A stretch of DNA of 64,000 nt from Phaeosaccion multiseriatum (lineage: Eukaryota; Ochrophyta, other classes): assembly GCA_965112735.1 (NCBI GenBank), contig OZ218955.1, positions 3,224,001-3,288,000 on the forward strand, read 5' to 3'. Made by a program: the position numbers and the translations under genes. Below the pieces are notes generated by a model that was given only the letters and a program-made list of their open reading frames with translations, made no database searches and was not told the DNA's origin. Positions 11,817 to 23,728 of this stretch are shown here, piece by piece. Numbering within the stretch: the stretch's first letter is position 1; each line of letters starts with the position of its first letter.

Positions 11817-13578
11817 TTAGGGGGGGGGGGGGAGTGGCAGCACCTGATATTTTCTGCCGCTGCGTGCGCTGCGCTGCGTGCGGAAACCGTTGGCCCTCGG
11901 GGATTTTGCTTGGTCGAGACCATCGATGAAGGTGAGCACATCCTGCCAGAGCAACACGTCTTCCTTGTCGCCCCTCTCGCTGTGGCAGTGAATGAGGTTC
12001 CTCAGCATGCGCCTCCACAGATCTTCATTGGAACAAGTCAGGTCCATCGCCCACCCCTGCTCCTCCTCCTCCTCCTCCTCCTCCTCCTCCTCCTCCTCCT
12101 CCTCCTCCTCCTCCTCCTCCTCCTCCTCCTCCTTCTGTTGCTGCTGCTGCTGCTGCTGCAGCTGTGCGTCAGCGGCAGCAACTACTCCTGCTGCCTTACC
12201 TCTGCTGCCCCGTCCTCCTCCTCCTCTTCCTCCTCCTGCCCCTCCTGCTGCTGCGGCGGCGGCGGCTGCTGCTGATGTATCACCAACTACTGCCCTGTAA
12301 GCGCCCTTATAGATGTACTGAAGGTAGCGTTGCAGGCCTTTCTCTGCAGGGGGGGGGGCAAAGGAACGAAAGCGGTCATTAGGAAGGGGCACAGTTGCCT
12401 TCTCCGCTCCGAGATTTTTTTGTGTGTGGGTACGTGTGTGTGTGGGTGTACGTGTGTGTGTGGGTGTGCGCGTGTGTGTGTACGTGTGCGGATTGTGTGT
12501 ACGCATGTCTGCGCTTGTCTGCGTGTGTCTGCATGTGTGTATAGATGCATGTGTGTGTGTGCGTGTGCTCGCCAAGCTGCCGCATCTCACTCCACACAGA
12601 CCTGGAGACAAGACGCGCCCCTTGTTGAATACGTCAATGAAGCAGTTAGGCAGCGCCTCCACCCGTACCAGCCGGAGCAACTCCACTGTGGGAGGGCGAT
12701 CGTAGTGAGAGTAGTCGTCTCCTTCTCCCCCCCCTCCTCCTCCTCCGCCTCCTCCTCCTTCTCCTCCTTCTCCTGCTGCTGCACGCCGCCGAGTCTGTCG
12801 GGGCCGCTCCTCAATGACCATCTCATTTCCTCCCGAAACGAAACGCACCGTACAGGGCACACCTCGACTCTCCTCCCCCATCTCCTCATCGTCCTCCCCC
12901 TCCTCGTCCTCCCCCCCTCCCTCCTCCTCTCCCTTCCCCCCCGGCGGAACCACCACAACCGCCCCTCCTGCTGCCAAGATGTCGCTCGCCAGCTTCACCA
13001 TCCGGTCTTCCTCCATCTTCTTCCTCTTCTCTTCCTCCTCCTCCTCCTCCTGCTGCTGCTGCTGTCGGGGCATCACGGCTGGCCACAGCGTGCCCGTAAG
13101 GTACTCGTCTCTTCCCGAAGTGACAAGTCCCTCTCCCTCCACCCTGACGCGGAGCAGAAGGCGACGATCGGTCTTGTGCCCACTACTACTACTACTACTA
13201 CTACTACTGCTGCTGCTACTACTACTACCGCTGGTGCTGCTGGTGCTGCCCCCTTCACGCTGGATCTCCAGGCACATCCAAGTGCTCCCTCCTCTTCCTG
13301 CTGCTGATGCATCACCACCACCACCCTCCGGTGCTGCTGCCTTGTCCTCCTTCTCCTCTTCCTCCTCCTCAAAGGTCAGTAGTATCGGGGTGGGGTCGGG
13401 TGCCTGACGGTCCACAACAAACCACCCCCCCCCCCCCTGCAGCTGCCCCTGGGTCACGATCTTGAGCTCCGAGCTTCGGTGTCTGTCGTGGTGATGGTGG
13501 GCATGCATCATTGCCCTCCCCCACCGCCTCATCTGGGCACGAGATTGGGGAAGTTGCACCATAAAATGGGCGGGAAAG

Positions 13579-13676
<98 letters not shown>

Positions 13677-13681
13677 CGTGC

Positions 13682-13718
<37 letters not shown>

Positions 13719-15847
13719 CGTGTGTGTGTGCACAGGGCCACAGGGAGGGTGTCAAGCTTAGGTTACTGGCCCTACCCAACCAACACCACTTAATTCTTAA
13801 AGACGATCGGTAGCGGTGAGGTTGGATGCGATGACCAGGCGAGGGAAGCACACCATAACTTCTGATAACTTCATTGACTTACCGACCCCTAGAATGTCGA
13901 GCCCGGCGTGATGTGCCACTGCCATGTAGATCACAGCAAGGCTGATGGGAATGCCCTTCTTGGTCTCGAGCACCTGTCGTCGTACGTACGTAAGTAGTAC
14001 GCCATATAACAAGATCAGCAGTGAGAAGCCAGTGCAAGTGAGAGTGAGTGAAAAAAAGAAAAGAAAGCCACCTACCTACATACGCACGACCATACGCACG
14101 TACGTACGCACGTACATACGTACCTTGTCTATGAAGGAGTTGTTGGGGTTCTTATAGTCCCAAGCGTTGCCCTCTAACATACCGGGGAAGCCGAAAAGTA
14201 CCTTGCTGAGAAGCATCACACGCTCGAAGGTCGGCAAGGGGCCCTCGATGCCTGCCAGAGAAGCGTAGGTCGGGGGTGAACGGAGGAAGAGGGGTATGGG
14301 TAGGGAAGGGGTAACGTACCGGTGAGCGGGGACACAGAGAAGGGGCAAGTGGAAGAGAAAAAGGTGGTGGTGGTGGTGGTGGAGAAGGAGGGGTGGTGGT
14401 GGGGGGGAGGGGGAGGAGGAGGAGGGGAGGACGGGGGGCGGGATGGGGGAGGAGGACGGTGGTTGTGGTGGTAGAGGAGGGAGGAGGAGGAGAAGAAGAA
14501 GAAGAAGGAGAAGAAGAACAAGAAGGAGGAGGAGAAGAAGAAGAAGAAGATGAGGAAGAAGAAGAAGAATAACAGGGAGAAGAAGGAGGAGGAGGACAAA
14601 GACTACCCAAGCATACTCTGTATCTCTGTCATTCTCAAGACAGATCCCCCTCCCATATCCTCTGAGAAGGCGCAGACTCTCTCGCCCCCCCCCATCTTTC
14701 CCTCTCTGTCTTGCTCTCTCCCCTCTCCACCTCGATTCCCCCTACGCCTTATCCGTGTCTCCTTTCCACTCACCTCGCTCGGCGCTGTACGCGTCCCACT
14801 CCTCTGTCACGGCGAGACCCAAATCCTCAACCTGGCGCCGGATCTTCGCCTCTACGCACTCCTCCACCGACGATGTCTGAGATACCTGGCCACCCCTCCT
14901 TCTCCGCCTGCTGCTTCTGCTGCTGCTATCGCTGCTACTATCGCTGCTGCTCACGCTGCCCTCCTTCTTCTCCTTACTCAAACCAACGGCGCTGCTCGTG
15001 CCCCTCCTGCGGCGAATGGAGGCGGGATTGGCAATCTGAGCGATGAGCACCGCGCCGTCTAGTGCTTGGGCAGACTTTTCCCGCTGCTCGCGGTCTTCAT
15101 GCCAGTCTGGAAACGAATATTTCAAGTATTCAGATGGCCGCGTGGGAAGGGGTGAAAAAAGTACGTCAAGAAAGGGTTGTGTCTGTTACAGGATAAAGAG
15201 AGAGAGGGTGGGGTATACACAAGGTCTCACATTCTTTCATCCCTCTCTCCCCTCCCCCCCCCCCTCCCTCTCTTTCCTTTACCACAGCGGTAAGCACCAC
15301 GATCACCAGGCATTGGCGTACCTTTGACAAGCGTCGCCGCATGCGCGATCCTGTTTACCGTGGGCATCATGGCAAAAGCCAAGTCCAGCTGGTCGTCCAC
15401 GCTCCAATCGCCCCCTGCCCCCCTTGCCCTCCCCCCCTGCGTGCCCTCATCTTCTCCTGCGTTGGTGCCGTTGAGCTCGCTGATCTGCCCTCGAAACACG
15501 CGGCGACACAGCTCCACAGGCTGATGAGTTAGCCAGATCAAAGCCTGCAGCGAGCAACAGAAGCGGGGAAATATGTGGCATACAAAGGACAGAGGAGGGT
15601 AAGGTAAGCCTTAGGGTGCGAGTGAAGTAATGCCCATCGCGCGGGCGCAGGGCTGTACTGTGTATTTGAGAGAAAAGTTGAGTCATACCTTAAAACGGAC
15701 GTGGGTCTGGGTGGGCAATGCTTGGGCCACTCTTTGCGCAATGTGCGTGGTGAGTCTCCTACCGAAGGGCGAGCCTGTGGAAGCCTCTTCCGCACTCTGG
15801 GCAGCGCGGTAGTACACGCGGTAAAGGGCCCTCACTAAGGAAGGCAT
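11817..15847 (-). CDS. SirB1/transglutaminase-like protein with N-terminal LYR motif
   Basis: Seven minus-strand exons keep frame: 15847-15689, 15544-15322, 15106-14774, 14251-14124, 13973-13883, 13579-12602 and 12343-11817, about 812 residues. The middle and end carry the SirB1_N/transglutaminase-like core: [63 protein letters not shown] and [18 protein letters not shown]. Bacterial SirB1 and the FBXO21 family share this region; no activity is assigned here. The start [18 protein letters not shown] has a LYR tripeptide close to the N-terminus, as in mitochondrial LYR-motif adaptors, so a mitochondrial role is possible. Large inserts are low complexity, including about 26 consecutive Glu from a CTC run at 12058-12132, poly-Ser and a dispersed-element copy read as VVGDTS. 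The start could also lie slightly upstream. Domain call strong, role unknown. Confidence 0.85.
12276..12292 (+). repeat. copy of the dispersed GTATCACCAACTG element (exonic)
   Basis: TGTATCACCAACTACTG, one mismatch to the consensus. On the minus strand it encodes VVGDT in the last exon of the SirB1-like gene, directly before a run of Ala codons. Confidence 0.72.
13581..13733. repeat. (GT)n microsatellite abutting a splice acceptor
   Basis: About 150 bp of GT repeat with a few GC steps. On the coding (minus) strand it is CA repeat running straight into the acceptor CAG at 13582-13580 of the SirB1-like gene, so this intron has no ordinary pyrimidine tract. Confidence 0.92.
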
Positions 15848-16030
15848 GGCACATTGAAAACACTGGGTGAGTCCAGAAGACAAGAAAGGAGGATAATCAA
15901 AGGGGAGGGGAGGAGGGGGGTGAAAGGCACTTACCAAGTCTCTTGGTCGAGCTCATCCCGCTTTTGTGCTACTGTAGCATGGCCCCGCGGGAAGAGCATA
16001 TATGGCCCCGCGGGATGGAAGATCGTCAAA

Positions 16031-16067
16031 CTTAAGGGTGTAAAGCATATTGCTTTACACCCTTAAG
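16031..16067. repeat. perfect 17-bp inverted repeat with 3-base loop
   Basis: The arm CTTAAGGGTGTAAAGCA (16031-16047), the spacer TAT, then the exact reverse complement (16051-16067). The right arm runs into sequence identical to the 3' end of the retroelement family found at 27668-27815. Confidence 0.9.
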
Positions 16068-16101
16068 TGCCATCTATGGTTGTCTAAAAGTAATGTCTCA
16101 C
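16062..16101 (-). mobile_element. 40-bp retroelement 3' end fragment
   Basis: Read on the minus strand these 40 bases match the end of the 3' block at about 27768-27807 without a mismatch (GTGAGACATTACTTTTAGAC, then ACCATAGATGGCACTTAAG). It is the shortest of three copies and lacks the upstream part, as expected for a 5'-truncated retroelement insertion. Confidence 0.78.
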
Positions 16102-16679
16102 GGATGAGTTTGCATGTTGGTGCTCCAAAAATGGAGGAATATCTTCACATAGCAAATAGAAAGAGATACAGCTATCCCCAATGCGCCACTCCTGTGGATC
16201 CCCCGTGCGTCTGGCTCCTTACTTCTCGGTTGCTGCTGCTCCCGCGTCTCTGACTTCTACCTCTTCTCATATCGTACTCTTCCTGCGACGGGAGTGACCA
16301 TGGCAGCTGGATTAGCATACGGCCTGCTGTGAGGAGGAGGGCACATCGGAGGGGTGGGTCATCTAGCCTGTCGACCCTGCTGAGAACGACATTAACACCA
16401 GCGGGGACGAGGATGACGAGGAGGATGACGTGGGGGGACGAAGGGGACTGGTTGATAGCAGATCGTGTGGGAACAGCATTTCCTCACCCTCTCTTCCACT
16501 TGCAGTAGCACCAGCAGTTGGTACAGTCGCAGCGCCAGCACCGGCCCTAGCACCAGAAGACGTCCACGCTGCAGCAGCCTCAGTCGAGGATGACAAGGGT
16601 GAAGAGCTGCTGGCGCAGGTGAGGGCAGCCTCAGGGGGGCGAAAAGGGGGATGAAGAGCTGCTGGCAAAGGCGAGGGCA

Positions 16680-17247
16680 GATGTTGACAGCGCGGAATGG
16701 GTCACGCGGCAGTGGAACAGACGTGTCCATTTCCGTGCGCTCCGTCTGCAGCAGTGGAATGGGGACGACGACGGGCGCGTCGCGTTACAGCAAAGCCTCA
16801 CCCAGGCTCAGTGCAGCTCACAATAAGCTGAAAGGGCCCATCAGTGTATCTGGCCCTATCTATCTCTCCAGTCGTCGCCGAGTGGAATGGTAGTGCTAGT
16901 GGCCAATCGGCCAGCAGGACTCGGAAGGAGTTTCCCCTGAGACTCAGTTGGGCGTGGGCGGTGTGGAAGGCGCAGGGTCAGACCATGAAGGGAAAGGTGG
17001 TGCTCGTTCCGGGCACACAGGAGAAGACGACTGGCCTCACCTACGTGGCGCCATCTCCAGAGCCACCAACATCGACTGTATTGGCATCTACGGGGGTCTC
17101 ACAGAGGAGCGGCTCCGAGTTGTTATTGGTGGGAAGGCGTTAGACAAGAGGAAGACAGAGGAGCAGCGGCTTCGGGGGCTTCAGGAGCGGACGCTTGGGA
17201 GGGTCAGAGGGAGGAGGGTAGTGCAACCAGTTGTGCGACCAGGGTAG
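16680..17247 (+). pseudogene. Pif1-like helicase C-terminal remnant
   Basis: Pif1/Helitron-type motifs are spread over different frames. HFRALRLQQWNGDD comes first and meets a stop. Then EFPLRLSWAWAVWKAQGQT with GKVVL and GLTYVA is in a second frame. AISRATNIDCIGIYGGLT follows in a third frame after a two-base shift inside the expected YVA-SRAT motif near 17045. WKAQGQT corresponds to the helicase motif with the KxQGxT core. The frame breaks show it is not functional as one protein. It may be the tail of a Helitron or of a cellular Pif1 copy; no Helitron end was identified. It lies between other mobile-DNA remains. Confidence 0.7.
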
Positions 17248-17400
17248 CAGGGTAGTGAGTGTGAGAGGGAGGTGTGTGTGTGTGGGTGTCTGTGCGTATG
17301 TGTGTGTGTGTCAGGCTCTGTATGTATGTGTGTGTGAGGAAGGAGGGTAGTGCAACCAGTGGTGCAACCAGGGTAGGAGGGTAGCAAGTGTGAGAGAGGA
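17213..17400 (+). repeat. two diverged copies of a ~129-bp tandem unit
   Basis: GGAGGGTAGTGCAACCAG occurs at 17213 and again at 17342. Each is followed by a similar TGCRACCAGGGTAG block, GAGTGTGAGAG-like sequence and a GTGT-rich tail. Confidence 0.75.
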
Positions 17401-17653
17401 TGCGTGTGAGTGTCTGTGCGTCTGTGTGTGTCTCGGTATGTGTGTCTCGGTACATATGCGTGCGCGTAAATAAATAACTGTCAATGCAAAGCGGAAATTC
17501 CAACTCAACGATTGATTGGGGGACAGCCGCCAACCCAGCACCTCAACCATAGCAGCCAACCCAACACCCTCCATCCGTCTGAGTTCGAAAGTTTTGCCCG
17601 GCAGGGTAGTCGTGGGAGAGAGAAAGAACTGAGGTATTTCTCTCACTCGGGTG

Positions 17654-18065
17654 ATCCCTAACCACTTTAAAACTCCCCTCTAAAACCCTCTCCAGAGGGT
17701 TTTATTTTTCCCGACGGCGGTATGAGCGCATTTCCTGTCACCACCACGGGAGATTCATATGAGAGATAGAGCTAAGACTCCTCTATCTCTCACTGTAAGC
17801 CCCGCCCTTGGTTGCCGCGGAGGCGTCAGAAACGAGGCGACAAAAAAATGGGTTTTGGCAGATTTTCGACACTGCGTATCATACGCTAGTGATAGCGTTA
17901 CCAATGGGGCTGACAGTCAGAGATAGAGGAGACTCTTATCTACCTCCCTCTGCCATCTTACGTGCCATCGACGTAAAATGCGCTCCTACTCCCGTCGGGT
18001 AAAACCCTCTGGTCGACTCTGGAGAGGGTTTTTTAGAGGGGGTTTTTTAAAAAGTGGTTCGGGAT
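17654..18065. mobile_element. 412-bp foldback / MITE-like element with long terminal inverted repeats
   Basis: The left end begins ATCCCTAACCACTTT and the right end, read in reverse complement, begins ATCCCGAACCACTTT. Similarity continues about 80-90 bp inward (CCCTCTCCAGAG, AGGGTTTTA, CCCGACGG, GAGCGCAT) with small gaps. A second inverted pair lies further in (AGAGATAGAG near 17763 against CAGAGATAGAGGAGACTCTTA near 17918), so almost the whole element could fold on itself. The centre carries no coding sequence. No clear target-site duplication was found, so the superfamily is open. Confidence 0.82.
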
Positions 18066-18114
18066 ATTTTTTTTTTCATTATTTTTTTAGAACACTGGTG
18101 CAAGCAACACAAAA

Positions 18115-21100
18115 ATGGAGCCTCTGCGTCGCGCATCACTGACGCTGCTGTCAGTGTTGGCGTTGAGACAGATCGTTACAGTTCAAGCCCAACAAGAAGT
18201 TCAAGGTAAGCAGGCAGGCAGGCAGCCAGGCGCGCCTTGCAGCTGTTGAGCTTTTGAAGAACGCAACAACTCAGTCCCACAGAACAATGCAGCTGGCTGT
18301 AGCCGGAGGGATAGCATACTCCTCCATTTGCTGCCAGTACTGTTTATAGATATATAGATATTATATATATATAAAAATAGGTGTTGATACTCGAGCTGGT
18401 TAAGATTTTCTACTCTTGTTCGCTTGCGACCACGAACGGCTTTAACCTCGCACATGCTGAGTCAACCCTAACCCCTTTTTTCTGCTCTCGTGCTCTGCCG
18501 TGGCTCTCTCTCTTTCTTGGTGTTATCCTTCCATCCTCCTCTCCTTTCTACGGTTCTGGCTGCCACTGGTGGGCGTAATATCTCCAACAATGCATGGCTT
18601 GTTGTCACGGGCCGCCAGACTTTGCTGGACTCTGTGGTCTGGCAGGAGGAAGAACCGGAACAGACGACACGTGCTCCGACTGCACCTCCGCCGTCGCTTG
18701 CTTCGGCGTAGATTATCCTAACGTTGCACCGTGTAAGGTGCGTCCGAGCACATCCTTCTTCTTGGAGGGACTGCTGTCTTCCCCTTTTCCCCTTCCTTCT
18801 CATCGTTAGCTACTAGCTGCTGGTCTTGATGTTCCTGGTCGGTGCTTCTTCAGGGCAGTGAAGAGCGGCGGCTTGCTTGGCTGTGCGTGAGAAGAGGGAG
18901 GTACAAGGGGCAGTGCGTGGCATGACTACCTGCGTGGTTCCTCTGTGTGCTCTCCTCGCTCTGCCCCATTTGTTGCTGCTGCTCTCATTGCCCTTGCACG
19001 GGCTCCTCCGGCCGGCTCCACTCTGTACCACTCTCCCCCCCTTCCTACCGCTGCTGTTCCTTAACTTCCATGCATGGCGCATTTATCTCTCTCTTGTTGT
19101 CTGGTGGGGCCCTCGCTCGTCCCCCTTCTCCCCCACACTCGTACTGTTGGGACTGGCTGGGCAACCTCCGTGTCCCCCTTCCTTCGTCGGTGGCTGGCGC
19201 TGCGAACTTGAACAACGCCTCGCGTCCTCGTGACTCTCCCAGTCGAAGACATTTAACGTAAGCATCAGCCAAACCCCTCACGATACCTTGCCTGTCACTC
19301 TCGCTCTGGTACTGGCTGCGCTTGTGAAATATCGCTTGGCCTGCCTGTGGTCTACCTGTCGCTAGCCTGTCAGTAGGCTGTAAGTAGCACTGCTCAGTGC
19401 CTTGCTTTGGCAAACACAGAACTCCTCTAACGTGTTCACTCCATCATGACCATCCCTGTGGTGCTGCTGCTTTTCGCTCGTCTTGAAGAACTGCCAAGTG
19501 GTGTGCACTCGCTTCGGCGCGTGCGAGGTGAGTCGGTGACGTGAGGCGCTTTCCCGCTCTCGTCCCGCCCATCCAAAGAGCACTACTACTACTACTGGCC
19601 TGTTCTTGGATCTGGGGGGCGGCGGGTGGGGTGACGAGTAATGGATCAGCCCTTAACTCCCCCGAGATGTTGGTGCTGCTCGACTCGTGTGTGGGCCGTC
19701 CCGTTCCCTCGTTCGTCTTCATTGTTGTCTGCTCCAGGCTTCCTTGCTAGTTCTCTTTGTGCCTTGTACTCATCCCCCTCCCCTCCGTATGCGTCGCACC
19801 ACGCCATTGTGCTCTTCGCCTGCACATCGCAGGAGGCATCCTTCAGCGGCGCCTCAAGTGTGACGTGCGCTGGAAGGGCTTCGTGCTTTGTAAGTGTCGA
19901 TCTCTCTGGCTTGAGCGAAGTACCGAAAAATTACCAGCTGCTACTATGCGCAATGGCTATTAGTAGCTCGGTTTTCTATCATCCTGAGCTTAGCACATAT
20001 CTCCCCGGCTACAGGTTCATTACCGCCTGCTCTTGGATCTCAGTGGGATGGGAGACGAAGTCTGGAAAAGCGCTAACTCCCACTGAGATCCTCTCGTTGC
20101 TCGACCCTTGCGTGGGTCGTCCCGTTCCCTCGTTCTCCACGGTTTGCGCTTGCGTTCTTCACGCAAGGCTTCCTCAGCTCCCTCTGTGTGCTTTACCTCC
20201 CAATGTGAGCTGATTGGCCTTAGCTACTTGACCTCATCGCCCCTCCTCGCCCTCTGTATGCGTCGCAATACCCCGTTGTACTCTTTCCCTGCACATCACA
20301 GAAAGCGAACTTCTTCGACACCTCAAGTGCGGCATGTGATGGGCCCTATTCGTGTAATGTAAGTGTCGCTCTCTTAAGCAAAGTAGTGCCTACGCTTGCA
20401 TGTTCCCAGCACCGCCCCACCCTCTCGCTGGCTTCCTATTCCATCTTTCGCCGTGGCCCTCCCTCGTCGTGCCTTGACACCCTCGCCACACCCACCTGTG
20501 ACCTCTACAGGACGTTAAACTTGCAGGCACCTCCACAGCAACGTGCGAATACAATTCGGATTTGGACGAGCATTGCCCTGGCCTCCAGGTTCGTGCGGCA
20601 AGCAGGGGATGAGGGTTTGACGAGTCTTCTTTGGGACGCCCAAGTGGGGCAACGGGGTGCCGCCGTGACGTGTGACTGTCCTAATGGTTGCGGTGTTATG
20701 ATACCTGCGCTTAGCTCCAGCAACTTCTACCCTCCCTCTCTGCATTGGCTGGTGAATCCAATTTTCAGGCTTTGAGTGACACGGCGTGCTGCTCTGGAAA
20801 CGAGTGGTAAGTCGTCATGGGTCTCAAGCGGCGCTGCAGTATGTGGTCATTTGTTCCTAGGCACGCTCACTTCCATCATTCTCACGCTGCACGGTACTCA
20901 GCGCTTGTTTGTCTGCCTTCCCGCCCACTGAGCCTGCTGCACTTTAATACCCTTTTTTTCTCCCCCCCCCCTCCCCTCCCTCTTCGACTCGACCTACTCG
21001 ACACGAGCGAAGCCCATGGGGAACTGAATGCGGTGAGGACGATCCAGCGTGGTCCCGAGTCGTTGGTTCGAAGGTTGGATACACCAGACTGCTTTCTATT

Positions 21101-23642
21101 TGCCAGGCCCATTTCTGTTCTGGAAAGTTCACAGAAGCGCGTCTTACTCTCCGCCCCCCGCTTTTTGACCTTCTTACTGTGGTGCTGCCCCCCCCTCTGT
21201 CGCTTTTGGTCGTCGTTGTCATGCTCCACAGAAGCTGACGGGAGTGTCGATGCTCCGGGATGCACGGGTGGCTTTGACCGCACCTCGAGGACGTGCACGT
21301 GCGCTTCGAATACAGACCCCGCCGTAGTAGCTTGTAGTACCCGCAATCGTTGCTTGGTACGTTAGGAGCATCGTTGCATTACCGTCCATTTGGCTCTTCT
21401 TGCTCGTGGGCTGTCGGGCCATGGCTGTGTCCAGCTGCGCCGCCCCCCGTTTGCCTTCTCCAGCGCGAGCGTGGCTATTGACTATGCCGGCTTCTTCGAA
21501 GAAACAGTAGTCGAGATGCTCCCCGTGACTCACTCTGTCCTCACCCCCCCCCCCACCCCCCCCCACGTTACTGCCTGTGCCCGTTGCATCTTTTGCAACC
21601 TCGATGCCGTGCCCGTTGTCTCTCGTGTGGACTGATTCCTCGCTCTACGCTCATGTGGCTGTTTCAGGAAACCACCTTTAAGGTAGTAGAGCTTTGTCCT
21701 GAAAGGGGAAGGGGTTTTACGAAAGAGCCCTTCGCTTTCGTGCTTGATGAACAGTGTAATTTGTTGCCTTTCGCTCGGGTGTGCTCTTGTGCGGAGTGAG
21801 GTGGTTGGATTAGTCGGTGCCATCGCTCTGCTTTGTCTACTAGGCTCAGTACGTGTCCTTTGCTTCAAGACTCATCGACCTCACGCCAGAGCTATTGCTT
21901 GCTGCTTCTTGCTTGGTCGTCTTGCAGGACTGCGAGGTGGATTGCAGCGGCAGTACTGCGTGTTTGGTGAGTCATTGACGTGGAGCCTGTTTCATGGCAT
22001 ATAGCTATGCTCTGCCTGTCCTTTTAAAGTCTCCGAATATTTAGCCGAGAGTCTCCCGTGTGGTGGTCCTCCCGTTCTTCCTCCCTTCTCACTAGTACTT
22101 ACAGCCTGGATGGATAAAGCTTCCTCCGTTCTCGTCCCTTTATGCTCCATCTTCCGGTGTGTAAAAAAGTAGCCTAGCCGAACTCTCATCCCGCCCGCCC
22201 CTCCATTTCCTCCCCCCAACCTGTGCTCTTCCCCTGTCCATCGCAGCGCGCATCTTTCCTCGGCACCTCAAGTGTCTCTTGTGAGGGCAGGAAGGCGTGT
22301 TTGGTAAGTGTCCCGTACTTTTCTTGGTATCTGTACATTGTGTGCCTGCACCAAGCGCGGCACCTCCTCCGTGCCATCCTTTTTTGGCCGCCCGAGACTT
22401 GTCACTGGAGGTGCCCTGCCTCCCCTTCTCCCGGCCGGAGGTATTAGTTTTGTGGCTTAGCTACTTGCTTCCCTCAGCCATGCGAAGACCACGATCAGCC
22501 GAGCTGCACCGCGTCCCAGCACGCGTGTGGTTCCTTGCTCCCATGCACAGACTCGTTTTGGCTGGCTGTTGTCTACGCAAGGAGCAAGCAAACGCGCATC
22601 TGGTGCGCTGTCTTGGACATGCTGCACTCCTGCTGGTCGGGCCTCCGAGCGACAGGGTCTTCCTCATGAATCCTCCCCGCCCCCCCCTCATTGCCTGCTT
22701 GGCTGCCTGCCTGCATGCTTTGCTTACCTCCCTCTCCTCATCTGTCTCCGTACAATGCACGGCGACTTTGTCTCGACTTTTTTGTTGTTGTTGCCGCCAC
22801 CAGTACGCCACAGCTTGCCTCTTGCAGAGAGAGGGGGTGGTGGAGGAGGAGGACTGTACGGCGGAGCTGACGTCGTGCCGCGGAGGATTCTTTGAAGGTG
22901 CTTGCCGGGTAAGTCGTTGCTCCAGAACAAGGGTGGGGGGGTGGGGCGTAGGCAAGTCAACAGATGAAGCTCAATCGCCGCCGCTCAGCCAGCGCAACTT
23001 GTCGCAACCTTTGTGCACATTTTGATCCTCACGCGCAAAGCAGCATCGGCTGCGGATGCTGGCTGAGATGAGCTGTCTTTGCGTGCCAAGATGTGGCTGC
23101 TGGCTGACATGGAAAGAAAGAGGGGATGCGGGGGGCGATCGAAGGCACGACGGGAGGGACACTAGAATGAGGAGTCTAACTGGTGTATTTCCCACCCCCG
23201 CGACCCTCCCTCCTCTTGCCTTTTCTGGCCTCGCTGCACCCATCCGTGACCTCTGCAGGGCGTTGAGCTGTACGGGAACTCCCGGGCCACGTGTAGTACG
23301 GAATACTCCTGCACCTACGGGTTACCCGACCACCTTATGGTTCGTGCGCGAGGAGGGGGTGAAAGAGTAAAAAGTCCAGTAACGGGTGTCATTTGACTTA
23401 GACTGAGTGCTTTTTGTTGCGGGAAGGTGATGCCTGCATCGAGCTCCTCTCCTCACTGTTGTACGTTGTCGAATTGCGTATTCTCAGGTCAAGACAACGA
23501 TAGGAACAGCGTGTTGCACTGGAGTCGGGTGGTAAGTCATCAAGCCCGAAGCAAAGCTCGATGCAGTGTGCGCGTGTAGCCCCTCCCCAATGCCCGGCAT
23601 GGTCGTCCCTTGCTGGTCTTTCCCTCCCCTGCTGCGCTCGCC

Positions 23643-23728
<86 letters not shown>

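Larger units (their letters stand above)
15848..16679. other. intergenic island with short repeats
   Basis: No convincing gene. It holds a direct repeat of TGGCCCCGCGGGA at about 15980 and 16006, the palindrome at 16031-16067, a retroelement 3' end at 16062-16101, and low-complexity sequence after 16300 that may be the eroded upstream part of the helicase remnant at 16680. Confidence 0.6.
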
